64,000 nucleotides of DNA. It comes from Lycium barbarum (lineage: Eukaryota > Streptophyta > Magnoliopsida > Solanales > Solanaceae). This document shows, one piece after another, positions 1 to 10,589 of this stretch (position 1 is the stretch's first letter; the number at the start of each line of letters is the position of its first letter). Position numbers and translations under genes: made by a program. Under the pieces are notes generated by a model, which did no database searches, was not told the origin of the DNA, and saw only the letters and a program-made list of their open reading frames with translations. Where the stretch lies: contig NC_083339.1 in assembly GCF_019175385.1 (NCBI RefSeq), positions 45,537,330 to 45,601,329 of the forward strand, in the 5' to 3' direction.

Positions 1-1090
1 ATCGCTCCTTTCGTTCAGGATAGGGTCAGAGTTCGAGGGCCTCAGATTCTCAGTTCAGGGAAGATTATAGTCAGAGGAGACCCTCAGTACCGCGATGCAG
101 CCTGTGCGGTAGACTACATTCCGAACAATGTCGCCAAGGTTCGGATGCTTGCTATGCTTGTGGCCAGGTTGGGCATATGATGCGAGATTGCCCGTCGACG
201 AGCGGTAGAGTTGGGGTTCAGCCCACAGGATCAGCAGCTGGTTCATCTTCAGTGCGCCCATTAGGGCAGACTCCCCAGATCCCAGCAGGACGACGTAGAG
301 GCAGAGGGGGAGCATCTACTTCGGGTGCCACTAAGCCCCGTGTGTACGCTTTAGTCGAACGACAGGATCTTAAGTCCTCTCGAAATGTAGTTCCACGTAC
401 ATTGTCCATATTTTCCCATGATGAATATGCCTTGATAGATCCAGGTTATACTTTCTCCTATATTACTCCATATGTTGCTGCTCGTATTGGGGTAAAACCC
501 GAGCCAATCAAACCTTTTGAGGTAACTACTCCGGTTGGTGATCCCGTGATAGCTAGACAAGTGTATAAAAACTGTGTACTTGTGATATGCAATCGCCAGA
601 CCAAAGCTGATTTAATTGAGCACATGCTAGATTTCGATGCGATTATGGGTGTGGATTGGTTGGCCTCATGTTATGCTAATGAGGATTGCCGAATGAAGAT
701 AGTCCGATTTCAATTTCCGGGAGAGCCTGTGCTTGAATGGAAGGGTAATATGGCATCTCCAAAAGGTAGGTTTATTTCCTACCTTAAGGCAAGAAAGATG
801 ATAGCCAAAGGATATATTTATCATCTAGTCCGAGTTCATGATACAGAAGCAAAGTCACCAACTTTCCAATTCGTCCCGGTAGTGAACGAATTTCCGGATG
901 TATTTCCAGATGAACTTCCAGGCCTTCCTCCAGAAAGAGAAATTGACTTCGCCATTGATGTGTTGCCGGACACCAAGCCTATTTCTATTCCTCCTTATCG
1001 AATGGCTCCGGCAGAATTGAAAGAGATAAAGGCGCAGTTGAAAGATTTGCTTGAGAAGGGGTTTATTAGACCCAGTTCATCACCGTGTTC
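1..1090 (+). pseudogene. Element A gag C-terminus and aspartic protease
   Basis: The frame starts inside Gag. A CCHC zinc knuckle (Cys-x2-Cys-x4-His-x4-Cys) is read around 150-197 and would bind genomic RNA in the particle. Gly/Arg-rich linker sequence follows, then the protease with active-site region Ala-Leu-Ile-Asp-Pro-Gly-Tyr-Thr near 430-455. Related copies here have Ser in place of that Tyr, so the site looks damaged. The protease-RT linker follows, ending in the sequence that precedes the RT fingers (Lys-Gly-Phe-Ile-Arg-Pro-Ser). A small deletion near 1085-1090 removes residues that normally join to the RT and shifts the frame. Confidence 0.88.
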
Positions 1091-1741
1091 ATGAGAAATA
1101 AAGATGGTTCCCTACGAATGTGCATCGATTATAGACAGTTGAACAAGGTGACGATAAAGAACAAATATCCTCTCCCAAGGATTGATGATTTATTTGATCA
1201 ACTACAGGGTGCCAAGTGGTTTTCTAAAATAGACTTGAGGTCAGGTTATCATCAAGTGAGAGTTAGAGAAGAAGATATTCCCACAACGGCTTTCAGAACT
1301 AGATATGGCCATTATGAATTCCGAGTGATGTCGTTTGGGTTGACTAATGCTCCGGAAATGTTCATGAATTTGATGAATAATGTATTCAGGCTGCTCTTGG
1401 ATTTATTCGTGATAGTATTCATTGATGATATTCTGGTATACTCTCGCACAAAATCAGAACATGCGGATCATTTACGTATTGTACTTGGAATTCTTCGAGC
1501 TCAAGAATTATATGCAAAATTTTCAAAGTGTGAGTTTTGGCTAAATTCCATAACATTTCTGGGCCATGTTATTTCAGATGACGGTATTCGAGTTGGTACT
1601 CAGAAAATTGAGGTTGTGAAGACTTGGCCAAGGCCTACGACACCTACCAAAGTTCGTAGTTTTCTGGGATTGGCAGGGTACTATAGAAGATTTTTAGAGG
1701 GATTTTCCTCTATTTCAGCTCTATTAACGAAGCTAACCTAA
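1085..1741 (+). pseudogene. Element A reverse transcriptase
   Basis: RNA-directed DNA polymerase fragment of about 218 codons, which would copy element RNA into cDNA in the virus-like particle. Visible motifs are the Met-Cys-Ile-Asp-Tyr-Arg-Gln-Leu-Asn finger motif, the [10 protein letters not shown] catalytic motif A, the Ser-Phe-Gly-Leu-Thr-Asn-Ala-Pro motif B, and catalytic Phe-Ile-Asp-Asp near 1420-1432. The C-terminal Gly-Leu-Ala-Gly-Tyr-Tyr-Arg-Arg-Phe connection is intact. The frame is offset from the Gag-protease part by the break at 1085-1090 and ends at TAA 1739-1741, where related copies have a Gln codon. Confidence 0.93.
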
Positions 1742-2386
1742 AAGTCAGCTAAATTTCAATGGAATGATGCTTGTGAACGCAGCTTCCAAGAGTTAAAGGA
1801 CAAATTAACCTCAGCTCCAGTCTTAACACTTCCAGAAGGGTCAGATGGTTATGTGGTATACTGTGATGCTTCTGGTGTTGGGTTAGGATGTGTGTTAATG
1901 CATCTCAGTAGAGTTATTGCATATGCTTCGAGACAGCTGCGGAAACATGAAAAGAACTATCCAACTCATGATCTCGAATTGGCCGCAGTTATTCATGCAT
2001 TAAAAATGAGGAGACATTACTTGTATGGGGTGCATGTCGATATTTATACAGATCACAAGAGTCTTCAGTACATTTTCAAGCAGAAGGAGTTAAATCTGCG
2101 GCAGAGGCGGTGGTTAGAGTTATTGAAAGATTACGATGTGAATATTTTGTACCACCCTGGAAAAGCAAATGTAGTAGCTGATGCGCTTAGCCGCCGGTCA
2201 ATGGGCAGTTTATGCGAAGTTTCTTTGGAGAAGAAAGAATTAGTTCATGAGCTCCACCAACTAGCTAATCTTGGAGTACGTGTGATTGATTCGGGTAGTG
2301 CAGGGATTAGTATTAATAATCCCACGGTTTCGTCCCTGAATGTGGAAGTGAAAGATCGTCAGTATGAAGATCCTCAGTTGAGATAG
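1742..2386 (+). pseudogene. Element A RNase H
   Basis: RNase H domain, which removes the RNA strand during cDNA synthesis. It continues in frame from the RT after the TAA. Recognisable blocks are Tyr-Cys-Asp-Ala-Ser (first catalytic Asp) near 1860, the His-Asp-Leu-Glu-Leu-Ala block with the catalytic Glu near 1970, Tyr-Thr-Asp-His-Lys-Ser near 2046, and Asn-Val-Val-Ala-Asp-Ala-Leu-Ser near 2170. All four acidic residues survive. The frame ends at TAG 2384-2386, and pol homology resumes in the following sequence. Confidence 0.9.
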
Positions 2387-3268
2387 TATAGAGACACACT
2401 TCGTGAAAAAGAGAGATCTCCATTTAAAACTTCGATGGATGAGATTCTTAGATACCAAGACAGGCTACGTGTTCCGGATGTTGCAGAATTGCGCCGACGA
2501 ATTCTGGAAGAAGCCCATTATTCTCGGTATTCTATTCACCCAGGTGCAACAAAGATGTATCAAGATCTCAAATGGATATATTGGTGGGATGGCATGAAGA
2601 GAGACATAGCAGAATTTGTAGCCCAATGTCCAAATTTCCAACAAGTAAAGATCGAACATCAGAAGCCAGGAGGGTTATTGCAAGCGATGGAAATTCCTAC
2701 GTGAAAATAGGAAGTTATCAATATGGATTTTATTGTAGGATTACCCCATTCCCGAGGCAAGTATGATTCTATATGGGTAATTATGGACAGATTAACAAAG
2801 GCATCTCATTTTCTTCCAGTCAGAACCACATACTCAGCAGAAGATTATGCGACGTTATATCTCAAAGAAATTGTGCGACTTCATGGTATTCCACTATCCA
2901 TTATTACAGATAGAGGAGTACAATTTACAGCCAAGTTCTGGAAGTCCTTCCAAGGAGGTCTAGGTACCCAAGTGAAACTTAGCACAGCATTTTATCCACG
3001 GACTGATGGACAAGCCGAACGTACTATACAGACCTTGGAGGATATGCTAAGAGCGTGTGTTTTAGACTTTGGTGGTATGGGATGACCACTTACCCCTTAT
3101 TGAATTTGCATATAATAATAGCTACCATTCCAGTATTCAAATGGCTCCGTATGAAGGTTTATATGGAAGAAAGTGTAGGTCCCCAATTGGATGGTTCGAA
3201 ATAGGAGAAGTACAACTAATAGGCCCTGAATTGGTTCAGCAAGCAGTAGAAAAAGTCAATATGATCTG
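2387..3268 (+). pseudogene. Element A integrase zinc-binding and catalytic core
   Basis: Integrase joins the cDNA to the host chromosome. The His-His-Cys-Cys zinc domain is read at about 2435-2660; its last block reads Cys-Pro-Asn-Phe, with Phe where a zinc-binding Cys is expected. The core follows with Met-Asp-Phe-Ile-Val-Gly near 2723, Ile-Thr-Asp-Arg-Gly near 2905 and the catalytic Glu in Gly-Gln-Ala-Glu-Arg near 3010. There are breaks at TGA 2702 (Trp in related copies), a frameshift near 3075, and TGA near 3267 (Arg in related copies). Confidence 0.88.
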
Positions 3269-3269
3269 A

Positions 3270-3797
3270 GATCGATTGCTGACAGCCCAAAGTCGCCAAA
3301 AATCTTACGCGGACAACCGCCGGCGAGACTTGAAATTTCAAGTTGATGAGTGGGTATTTTTGAAGGTATCTCCAATGAAAGGAGTGATGAGATTTGGCAA
3401 GAAAGGGAAATTGAGTCCCCGCTACATTCGACCCTATAAAATTATCCGCAAGGTGGGTCATGTAGCCAAAAAATTAGACTTGCCTTCAGACCTTGAATCG
3501 GTCCATCGAGTCTTTCACGTCTCAATGCTCCGCAAGTGTATTGGAGATCCCACGAAAATTGTTCCAATAGATGACGTTTGGGTGACAGAAAAGCTAGCAT
3601 ATGAAGAAGAGCCCATTGCCATACTAGACGGGCAAGTACGGAGACTTCGAAATAAGGAAGTAGCTTCAGTCAAAGTATTGTGGCGAAATAACAATCGAGA
3701 AGAAATGACTTGGAAAGCAGAAGAGAGTATGATGTTCAAGTACCCGCATTTATTCCAACCACCAAGAGAGGTTCAAGATGAAACGCCAACAATATAA
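3270..3797 (+). pseudogene. Element A integrase C-terminus and chromodomain
   Basis: This is the C-terminal integrase region with the GPY/F-type module (Leu-Ser-Pro-Arg-Tyr-Ile-x-Pro-Tyr) near 3412-3440, the Val-Phe-His-Val-Ser-Met-Leu-Arg block near 3508, and a C-terminal chromodomain at about 3620-3750 with Val-Leu-Trp and Met-Thr-Trp aromatic positions. In chromoviruses this domain is linked to targeting of chromatin marks during integration. It ends at TAA 3795-3797. The sequence 3798-3963 is 3' untranslated and holds the Cys-free repeat cctgtg(t/a)ggc seen in all copies. Confidence 0.9.
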
Positions 3798-3963
3798 GGT
3801 ATGTATGCTTACTTCTCGTGCTTTTGGTCCTGTGTGGCCAATTTATAGTTTTATTGTGTTGTAGTCCTGTGAGGCAGAATTATTATGGGTCGTTGTGACA
3901 GGATAGTACGGCCATATTACAGGGGAAACTCTGGAATTTTTTTTATAGAATTCCCGAGTACTT

Positions 3964-3983
3964 AACATTCGAGGACGAATGTT
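3964..3983 (+). other. Conserved pre-PPT hairpin (element A)
   Basis: Perfect inverted repeat AACATTCG-AGGA-CGAATGTT immediately before the polypurine tract. The same arms recur in B (8321-8340), C (18189-18208) and H (60184-60203), and imperfectly in D and F. Function unknown. Confidence 0.8.
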
Positions 3984-3985
3984 CC

Positions 3986-4001
3986 AAAAAGGGGGGAAGA
4001 A
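3986..4001 (+). other. Polypurine tract, element A
   Basis: Purine run AAAAAGGGGGGAAGAA directly abuts the LTR start TGTTACACC at 4002, the place and composition expected of the plus-strand primer. Confidence 0.9.
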
Positions 4002-6331
4002 TGTTACACCTCGGAACTTTGGGTTGCTGAGCGGTAAATGGACTAACGTACGTTAAGGTGTACAAGATGTCCCTACAAGTAAGAAGGCATTCTTAATAAT
4101 TCTAATTAAGATTCCAAAGAAGTTAGAGGCAAGGGAGAAAAGTTCGTTAAATAAAACTTCACTGCAGTCCTGCGAAAGGGGGTTCGACGGCCGTTCTTTG
4201 TACCGTCGGACGGGCTGACGATTCGTCGATTGTGCCGTAGAATCGAGTTAGTGCACAGACCATTCGACGAACAGATCGACGCTCCGTCGATCAGTTTGAC
4301 GGACCGTCCTTCTCACCGTAGAATGAAAAGAAACAAAAGGTTGATCACTGGAAATTTAATGACTTCGATGATCAGATCGATGCCCCGTCGATCCGAATGA
4401 CGCTTCGTCAATCGTACCGTATATCTCGGTCGGGACTGATTTCAAGATTTTATATAAGGACCCTTCTCTCATTTTAATTCATTTCATCTCACTCCTCCAC
4501 ACACCAAGAAACCTCTAGAACCTTCTCCATCATTCATCCACAAGGATTCAAGGGAAAACCAAGATAAACTATACCAAATCCACGGAATCAAGTGTATGAA
4601 ACCCATTAAAAGTTCATCTAAACCAAGAAAACTCAAGAGAAGGGAGTTAGGGTTTTGGTGCAAGAAGAGAAGTTACACTCATAGGTTGTTCATCCATCAT
4701 CCAAGGTGAGTTTTATGGTATTTACATGTTATTTAAGGTGTTGAAAATTTGAAACACTTGGATTGTAGAAGGAGGTAGGAAATGGGTCATGAATGAGTGA
4801 ATAGTGTCATTGTTGAACAATAGTTAGGATTAATTATGAATGTTGGTATGTTGTGATTGTAAATATGTTATAAATGACATCTAGACCATGGAATAAGTAT
4901 TATATATGAGAAAACGCGATAGTGAGCTATAACCATAATTGTGGAGAAATTGAAGGAATATGGTAAATTGTGGGAAATGTCGATGATTGATGGTTGTTGT
5001 TGCGATATTATGAATATTGTTATGAAAGTTTGGGAGTTGATATAGAATGTGGGAAAAGTAGTAGAAACAAAGGAAATACTGCCCAATTTTTCCCTAGACA
5101 TAGTAAAATGTTCTTATAGCCGAGTAACTAATGTTAATGCGAATCCTCTTGAAGGTAGAAATGTGAGCATCGAAGGAGAACGATCAAGCGATAGAGTAGT
5201 TAAACGACAAAGGTATGTGAGGCTAGTCCTTTCTTTCTATGGCATGAATCCTATAGTATGACTTTCCTTCCTCTTCATGAATAGCTATATGAGATAAGAG
5301 ATATGTTATGAGCCAATAATGATGAGGATGAGTTAAAGTATAGAGATTCTAGATGTTCATGATATGATGTTCCTATAGAGTTAATGATGTCGTTTATTGT
5401 ATACACTCACCTTATATGCTAATTCCTTCAAGGTGAGGCAGAAAGTTAATGAATGCTCTATAATGAAAGCGGGGGATCACGACCTTATGTCACCCTGATA
5501 AAGTATAGCTGTCCTTGAGTCTTTATGCATGCACTATGATGAGCATATTATGATGATGCTATAACACCGCGCCTATATGGCCGGGCAGTCACCGCTAAGG
5601 CAGGCAGCGTATACACCATGGCCAAATGGCATAGGCAGACACCACTAGTGGGCGGCATGAGATGATACCCCGGACGCAGGAAGCCTGGACGCAGCTAATG
5701 ATTATCACACCGATCCGATATGGACATGCAGCTTATACATTTATGCATATATGATATGATGATGCTTATGAAAGTAAGCCAGCATGCATTATTTCTTTCA
5801 TGATTCACAGTCAGACACAGATTGCTCCTCATTTCATGCCTCCTCATTTCATTGATGCTTCATTATTGTTTATGCCTTACATACTCAGTACAATGTTCGT
5901 ACTAACGTCTGTTTTCTTTGGAAGCTGTGTTCATGTCCATAGGTAGACAGGGAGGTGATCTTGATCCAGATTTGTAGGAGCTATTAGCTTATTTGAAGAG
6001 CACTCCATTTTCCAGACGTGCCATTGATCATTCTTTTGGTATATATGTATATGTATGTTGTGGGCACGACGGGGTCCTGTCCCATCCATATGTCTAGTAC
6101 TCTAGTAGTGGTTCGTAGATGCGCAATGTGGGTAGTATGATCTCACAAGTTGCTTATTGTATACATATGTATGTATGTTATTTTGATAGCCGAAAGGCTC
6201 ATGTATATAAAGTAAATATGTTTCCAATGATAATAATTACCATGGTTATGAGCATAAGATGCATGAATGAGAGCAGATGAGTAGTAGAATGAGTGGTGCT
6301 CGGTGGTTAGCCCCGGGTACCCGTCACGGCT
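4002..6331 (+). repeat. 3' LTR of element A, 3' end missing
   Basis: It starts with TGTTACACCTCGG after the polypurine tract. U3 holds a palindrome-rich stretch (4181-4440) and a TATA box (4451). A second region of short hairpins lies near 5500-5700, and the conserved CTCAGTAC...GTACT block near 5884-5950. The last recognisable LTR sequence is the CCCGGGTACCCGTCACGGC region near 6313-6331, so the expected GGGTCGTGACA terminus is absent. No coding content was seen. Confidence 0.85.
4181..4460 (+). promoter_or_regulatory. LTR A U3: palindrome cluster plus TATA box
   Basis: Repeated near-palindromes built on TCGACGG-N-CCGTCGA occur through 4181-4440, followed directly by TATATAAGGA at 4451-4460. 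This is the expected site of the core promoter of the LTR. Promoter activity is inferred. Confidence 0.6.
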
Positions 6332-6847
6332 ACATATACTGTACACAAAAGAATAGAAGCCGACAAGGCTACATCGTCTGAATAATACATACAACTGTCT
6401 ACAGACCTCTACTGGAATAAAAGCTATAGAAAGGACGGGACAGGGCCCCGTCACACCCATATGCATACACATCTCAAAAGGGGCATACCAAAACTTACTG
6501 TAGCTCCGGATCGAATGGAGCGTACTGACCACTGCTAAATCTAGAGGTCCTATTGAGATGGACCGCCTATCTGTCTCCCTGTACCTGCGGGCATGAACGC
6601 AGCCTCCCGAGCAACGGGGAGTCAGTACGGATAATGTACTGAGCATGTAAATCATAAGAGCAACATTATATATATATATACACATGGGAATCATGAATAA
6701 GATCTGAAGTCATAAGCTGAAATGACTGACTGCATGTACTTGTATGAACTAGTATCTGCATGAATATGTATATCTAACAATGCCTCTATGGGCGCATAAT
6801 ACGCATGCTCATGCCTATCAATGAAGGTCATGCATCTATATATAGGT

Positions 6848-7065
6848 GCGTATATAACGCCTGATATATGCGCGTATATAACGCTTGTTTCTTTTCTCAT
6901 ATCGTATCAGCCTCTCTGCGGCCATCATCATATACATTGCTGCGATACTTGCAGCCTGATTCACATATCACCATACTAGTTCACCAGCTGATCTGGTGGT
7001 AATGCGTATATAACGCCTGCTCCTTTCTATACCCCATATTCATATAATACTTGCGTATATAACGC
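6848..7065. repeat. Four copies of GCGTATATAACGC in LTR B
   Basis: The exact 13-mer occurs at 6848-6860, 6872-6884, 7004-7016 and 7053-7065. Its ends GCGT/ACGC are complementary. I saw no equivalent array in the other LTRs. Confidence 0.85.
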
Positions 7066-7513
7066 CTTCTGGTCACGGGTCAACACACACATATATATAA
7101 ATGAATGTAATGCATGGATAACCGTATACATAAAATTGGACCCATGAACAGAAGGAATAATCGTAAAGGGGTACATGAACATCAAAGACTGTAATACTCC
7201 TAATACTTCTAAGAGTAGAGTAATGTGGACTCGCTTACTCGCTTATTGGATCGTATCATAGGATCATGCCAAAAGAAGAAAAGGGTCATACCTCGACGTA
7301 TATCAAATCGACCAACACCTACTTCTCGACTTGTAAATCTACAATTAAGACAACATAGACCTTCATTATACTAGGTACTTCACTTGCTAACCCTCTTTTG
7401 ATGCATAGAGGGCTTAAAGAATCATGAACAACATTTCTCTCATAAGCTTAACAACTCTTTAACTTCTCATTCGATCCCACATCAACTACAATACTCACAT
7501 CAACAATGACAGC

Positions 7514-7539
7514 ACATATATATATATATATATATATAT
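7514..7539. repeat. (TA)n microsatellite in LTR B
   Basis: About 13 TA units. Confidence 0.9.
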
Positions 7540-7913
7540 CAAAATATACGTAAAACCGTTTCCAATCATCTCTTAAAACAACCCAATATCACTACATTGC
7601 TCTTTATCAACATAACACTTCCACAATTACCTTCTCTTCACTTAGAATCACTAAAACTCTTGATACTCAACTTAAATACAAAGGTATAAATCATTTATAT
7701 ACCTTGAGGGGTCAAGAATCACTCCAACTTCAACTCTCTAAACTCCACTTTTGAAGAAACTCTAGAAGCAACCTTTCTTCTTCACCATCTCGGGTTTACG
7801 GGGTCCGGGTCTTGTCAAATCTTCACTAATATGATGGAAAATATTGGAAGAGAATATTTTAGGATTTTCAAACTTTTGTTAAGAGGAAAATGTGAAATGA
7901 AGTCGTGACCCTC

Positions 7914-8135
7914 ATATTTATACTTGGAAGCCAAAAGGCTACAGCGGTCCGGTTTGACGAGCGGGTCGACGGCCCGTAGACGTGTCGACGATCCGTCGAC
8001 CTGTGCCTGCAGAATGAATGGCTGCGGAACCCTTTCGACGCCGCATAACGATGACCCATTGACAGGTTCGACTACCCGTCGATCTTGACTGGTGTCCTGC
8101 AGGTTTTTCTTATTCAGTTCAGGTCGCGTCGATTC
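7914..8135 (-). promoter_or_regulatory. LTR B U3: palindrome cluster plus TATA box
   Basis: Minus-strand TATAAATATG at 7914-7923. Upstream on that strand (7940-8135) lie several GTCGACGG-type near-palindromes such as GGGTCGACGGCCCGT. The arrangement matches LTR A. Confidence 0.55.
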
Positions 8136-8304
8136 GGTTCGTTGAACTTCTAATCCTGTAAATCACCAGGAATACCTGCTAGTACCATTTCACACGGGGC
8201 AAGACACTTTCTATCTCCAAAACTCGGGCTCGGGTCTCGATTCCCAAGGCATACCCAACTAGGAAATCATAAGTTCTACCACTACGAAAGCGAGGGGTGT
8301 AACA

Positions 8305-8340
8305 TTCTTTCCCCCTTAGGAACATTCGTCCTCGAATGTT
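8305..8340 (-). other. Polypurine tract and hairpin, element B
   Basis: The minus-strand polypurine tract CCTAAGGGGGAAAGAA (8305-8320) abuts the LTR. The perfect inverted repeat AACATTCG-N4-CGAATGTT lies at 8321-8340. Confidence 0.88.
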
Positions 8341-8354
8341 CGAATAAGCCTGGG

Positions 8355-9371
8355 TTATAAAAATCTCGGCAGAGTTTCCTCTGTACTTATACCAATCCGT
8401 CCTGTACACAACAACCCAAAATAATGCCTCACAGGGCCACACACTGTAACACACAATACTATGGCCTCACACGACCAAATCACGATAACTGAAATGAAAA
8501 CAATACCTGGGAAAAGTGATGTCTCCGACTGCACCTCCGGTACTGCTGGGAACAAATACGGGTACTTAATCTTCATCGCTTCTTCCGCTTCCCAAGTTAG
8601 TTCTTCAACATTCTTATTCTTCCATAAGACTTTAATGGAGGCTACATCTTTAGTTCGCAACCGACGGACCTGCCTATCCAATATAGCCACTGGAACCTCT
8701 TCGTACGATAACTGCTCTTTCACCTGGATATCATTCACCGGTACAACTCTTGAAGGATCTCCGATACACTTACGAAGCATTGATACATGAAATACTGGGT
8801 GTACCGATTCTAACTCAGAAAGCAATTCTAGTTCATATGCCACTGTACCCACTACACGAATGATCTTATATGGCCCAATGTATCGAGGGCTCAGCTTACC
8901 CTTCTTACCAAACCTCATCACTCCCTTCATAGGCGAAACTTTTAGGAATACCCAGTCGCCCATTTTGAACTCTAGCTTACGTCACCGATTATCAACATAA
9001 GATTTTTGTCGGCTCTGGGTTGTTAGTAACCTCTCTCTAATACCTTCACCTTATCAACTGCTTGTTGAATTAAGTCTAGGCCTAGCAACTGATTCTCCCC
9101 AACATCAAACCATCTTATGGGCGATCTACACCTCCGCCCATATAAGGCCTCATAAGGAGCCATCTGAATACTGGAATGGTAACTGTTATTATATGCGAAC
9201 TCGATAAGAGGAAAATGATCCTCCCAACTACCCTGAAAGTCAAGCACACAAGCTCTGAGCATATCCGCAAGGGTCTGTATGGTTCGCTCCGCTTACCCAT
9301 CTGTCTACGGGTGAAATGCGGTGCTGAGACTCACCTGAGTCCCCAATCCTCGCTGAAAAAACTTCCAGAAC
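8355..9371 (-). pseudogene. Element B integrase C-terminus and chromodomain
   Basis: Reads on the minus strand: the end of the integrase core (Ile-Glu-Phe-Ala-Tyr-Asn-Asn-Ser), the GPY/F region with Leu-Ser-Pro-Arg-Tyr-Ile-Gly-Pro-Tyr, the Phe-His-Val-Ser-Met-Leu-Arg block, then a chromodomain (Val-Leu-Trp ... Leu-Thr-Trp-Glu-Ala-Glu). A frameshift separates 9023-9262 from 8355-8963. The frame runs past the usual C-terminus into the 3' untranslated region to 8355, so the normal stop codon seems to be lost. Confidence 0.87.
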
Positions 9372-10223
9372 CTAGCTGTGAACTGTGAACTGTGCTCCCC
9401 TATCTGAAATAATGGCTGAAGGAACACCATAGAGTCGTACTATCTCCTTATGATAAAGCCTCGCATAATTCTTGGCTGCATGAGTAGTTCTAACAGGCAG
9501 AAAGTGAGCTGCCTTTGTGAGCCTATCAACTACGACCCATATCGAATCACACTTTCGCTGAGTACGGGGAAACCCCGTAATGAAGTCCATATTAATTACC
9601 TCTCACTTCCATGTCGGAATCTCCATAGCCTGCCATAGACCTCCAGGTTTCTGGTGTTCTATTTTGACCTGCTAACAATTCGAACACTGAGCGATAAATT
9701 CTGCTATATCTCTTTTCATACCATCCCACCAATAAACTTCCTTGAGGTCATGGTACATATTTGTTGAGCCTAGATGAATAGAATAGCGGGAGTAATGGAC
9801 CTCTCCCATAATCTGCTGATGGAGTCCTGTAACACTAGGGACACATAATCTACCTCGATATCTGAGTACTCCATCACCTGTGATCACAAAGGGCGTCTTT
9901 TCTTTCTGAGGTGTTGTATCTCGGTAATAAACTAGAACCGGATCCTCATACTGACGCTCATTTATTTCAATTACCAAGGACGATACCGCTGTGTCTTGAA
10001 CAGTAACTCCTGCATCACCTGAGTCTAGCAATCGAACTCCGAGGCTAACTAATCGATGAACTTCACGGACCATTTCTCTTCTCTCTGGAAATACGTGAGA
10101 CACGCTACCCATAGATTTACGACTGAGGGCATCGGCTACCACATTAGCCTTCCCGGGATGATATAGAATGTCCACATTATAGTATTTTAACCTCTCCAAC
10201 CATCGCCTCTGACGCAAGTTCAA
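9372..10223 (-). pseudogene. Element B RNase H end and integrase
   Basis: On the minus strand, 9672-10223 holds the end of RNase H (Asn-Val-Val-Ala-Asp-Ala-Leu-Ser) and the integrase zinc domain (Tyr-Trp-Trp-Asp-Gly-Met-Lys, Cys-Ser-Asn-Cys). 9372-9590 holds the catalytic core from Met-Asp-Phe-Ile-Thr-Gly to Ser-Asp-Arg-Gly-Ala-Gln-Phe-Thr, with two catalytic Asp residues. The codon at the join (near 9672) is a stop where related copies have Gln (TAG in place of CAG). The region with the catalytic Glu lies in the next, shifted segment. Confidence 0.88.
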
Positions 10224-10589
10224 ATCCTTCTACATAAAGATGTACTGGAGACTCTTATGATCAATATAGATATCAACATGGACACCATATAAGTAGTGCC
10301 TCCATATCTTCAAGGCATGAATCACCGCCGCTAACTCCAGATCATGGGTTGCATAATTCTTCTTGTGCTTCTTTAATTGTCTAGAAGCATAACCGACAAC
10401 CTTACCATGCGGCATCAATACACAGCCTAATCCAACACTTGAAGCATCACAATATACCACATAGCCATTTGCTCCTTCTGGAAGAGTCAAAACTGGTGCT
10501 GAAGTTAGCTTATCTTTCAACGTCTGAAAAATCTTCTCACAAGCATCTGTCCATTGGAACTTAGCTGATTTCTGAGTCAATTTGGTCAA
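10224..10589 (-). pseudogene. Element B RNase H
   Basis: The minus-strand frame reads Tyr-Cys-Asp-Ala-Ser, His-Asp-Leu-Glu-Leu-Ala and Tyr-Ile-Asp-His-Lys-Ser, the RNase H acidic blocks in the right order and spacing. It ends in a stop just before the Lys-Asp-Leu-Asn-Leu-Arg-Gln-Arg segment, which continues in the neighbouring fragment. Both flanks are pol of the same element. Confidence 0.9.

Larger units (their letters stand above)
1..6331 (+). mobile_element. Element A: Ty3/gypsy chromovirus remnant, 5' end outside window
   Basis: The order zinc knuckle, protease, RT, RNase H, integrase, chromodomain, polypurine tract, LTR reads on the + strand, which is the Ty3/gypsy (Metaviridae) order. 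The 5' LTR, primer site and most of Gag lie before the window. The reading frame has at least six breaks, so the copy is dead. Its 3' LTR lacks its last 20 or so bases where it meets the inverted LTR of element B. Tekay/Del-like assignment rests on the C-terminal chromodomain and the long LTR; it is inference. Confidence 0.93.
6332..8304 (-). repeat. 3' LTR of element B, outer end missing
   Basis: Read on the minus strand the LTR starts TGTTACACC at 8304. Relative to other LTRs of the family, roughly the last 200-250 bp are missing where it meets LTR A near 6331. It contains the conserved CTCAGTAC hairpin block (6581-6654), four copies of GCGTATATAACGC (6848-7065), a (TA)n run near 7514-7539 and a palindrome cluster upstream of its TATA box. 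Confidence 0.82.

Noticed and set aside
1..3797. Pararetrovirus (caulimovirus) integration
   Set aside because: Integrase, chromodomain, LTR, polypurine tract and gypsy domain order are present, with no movement or coat protein region.
6143..6694. 183-codon minus-strand open frame
   Set aside because: It spans the junction of LTRs A and B; no domain, low-complexity composition.
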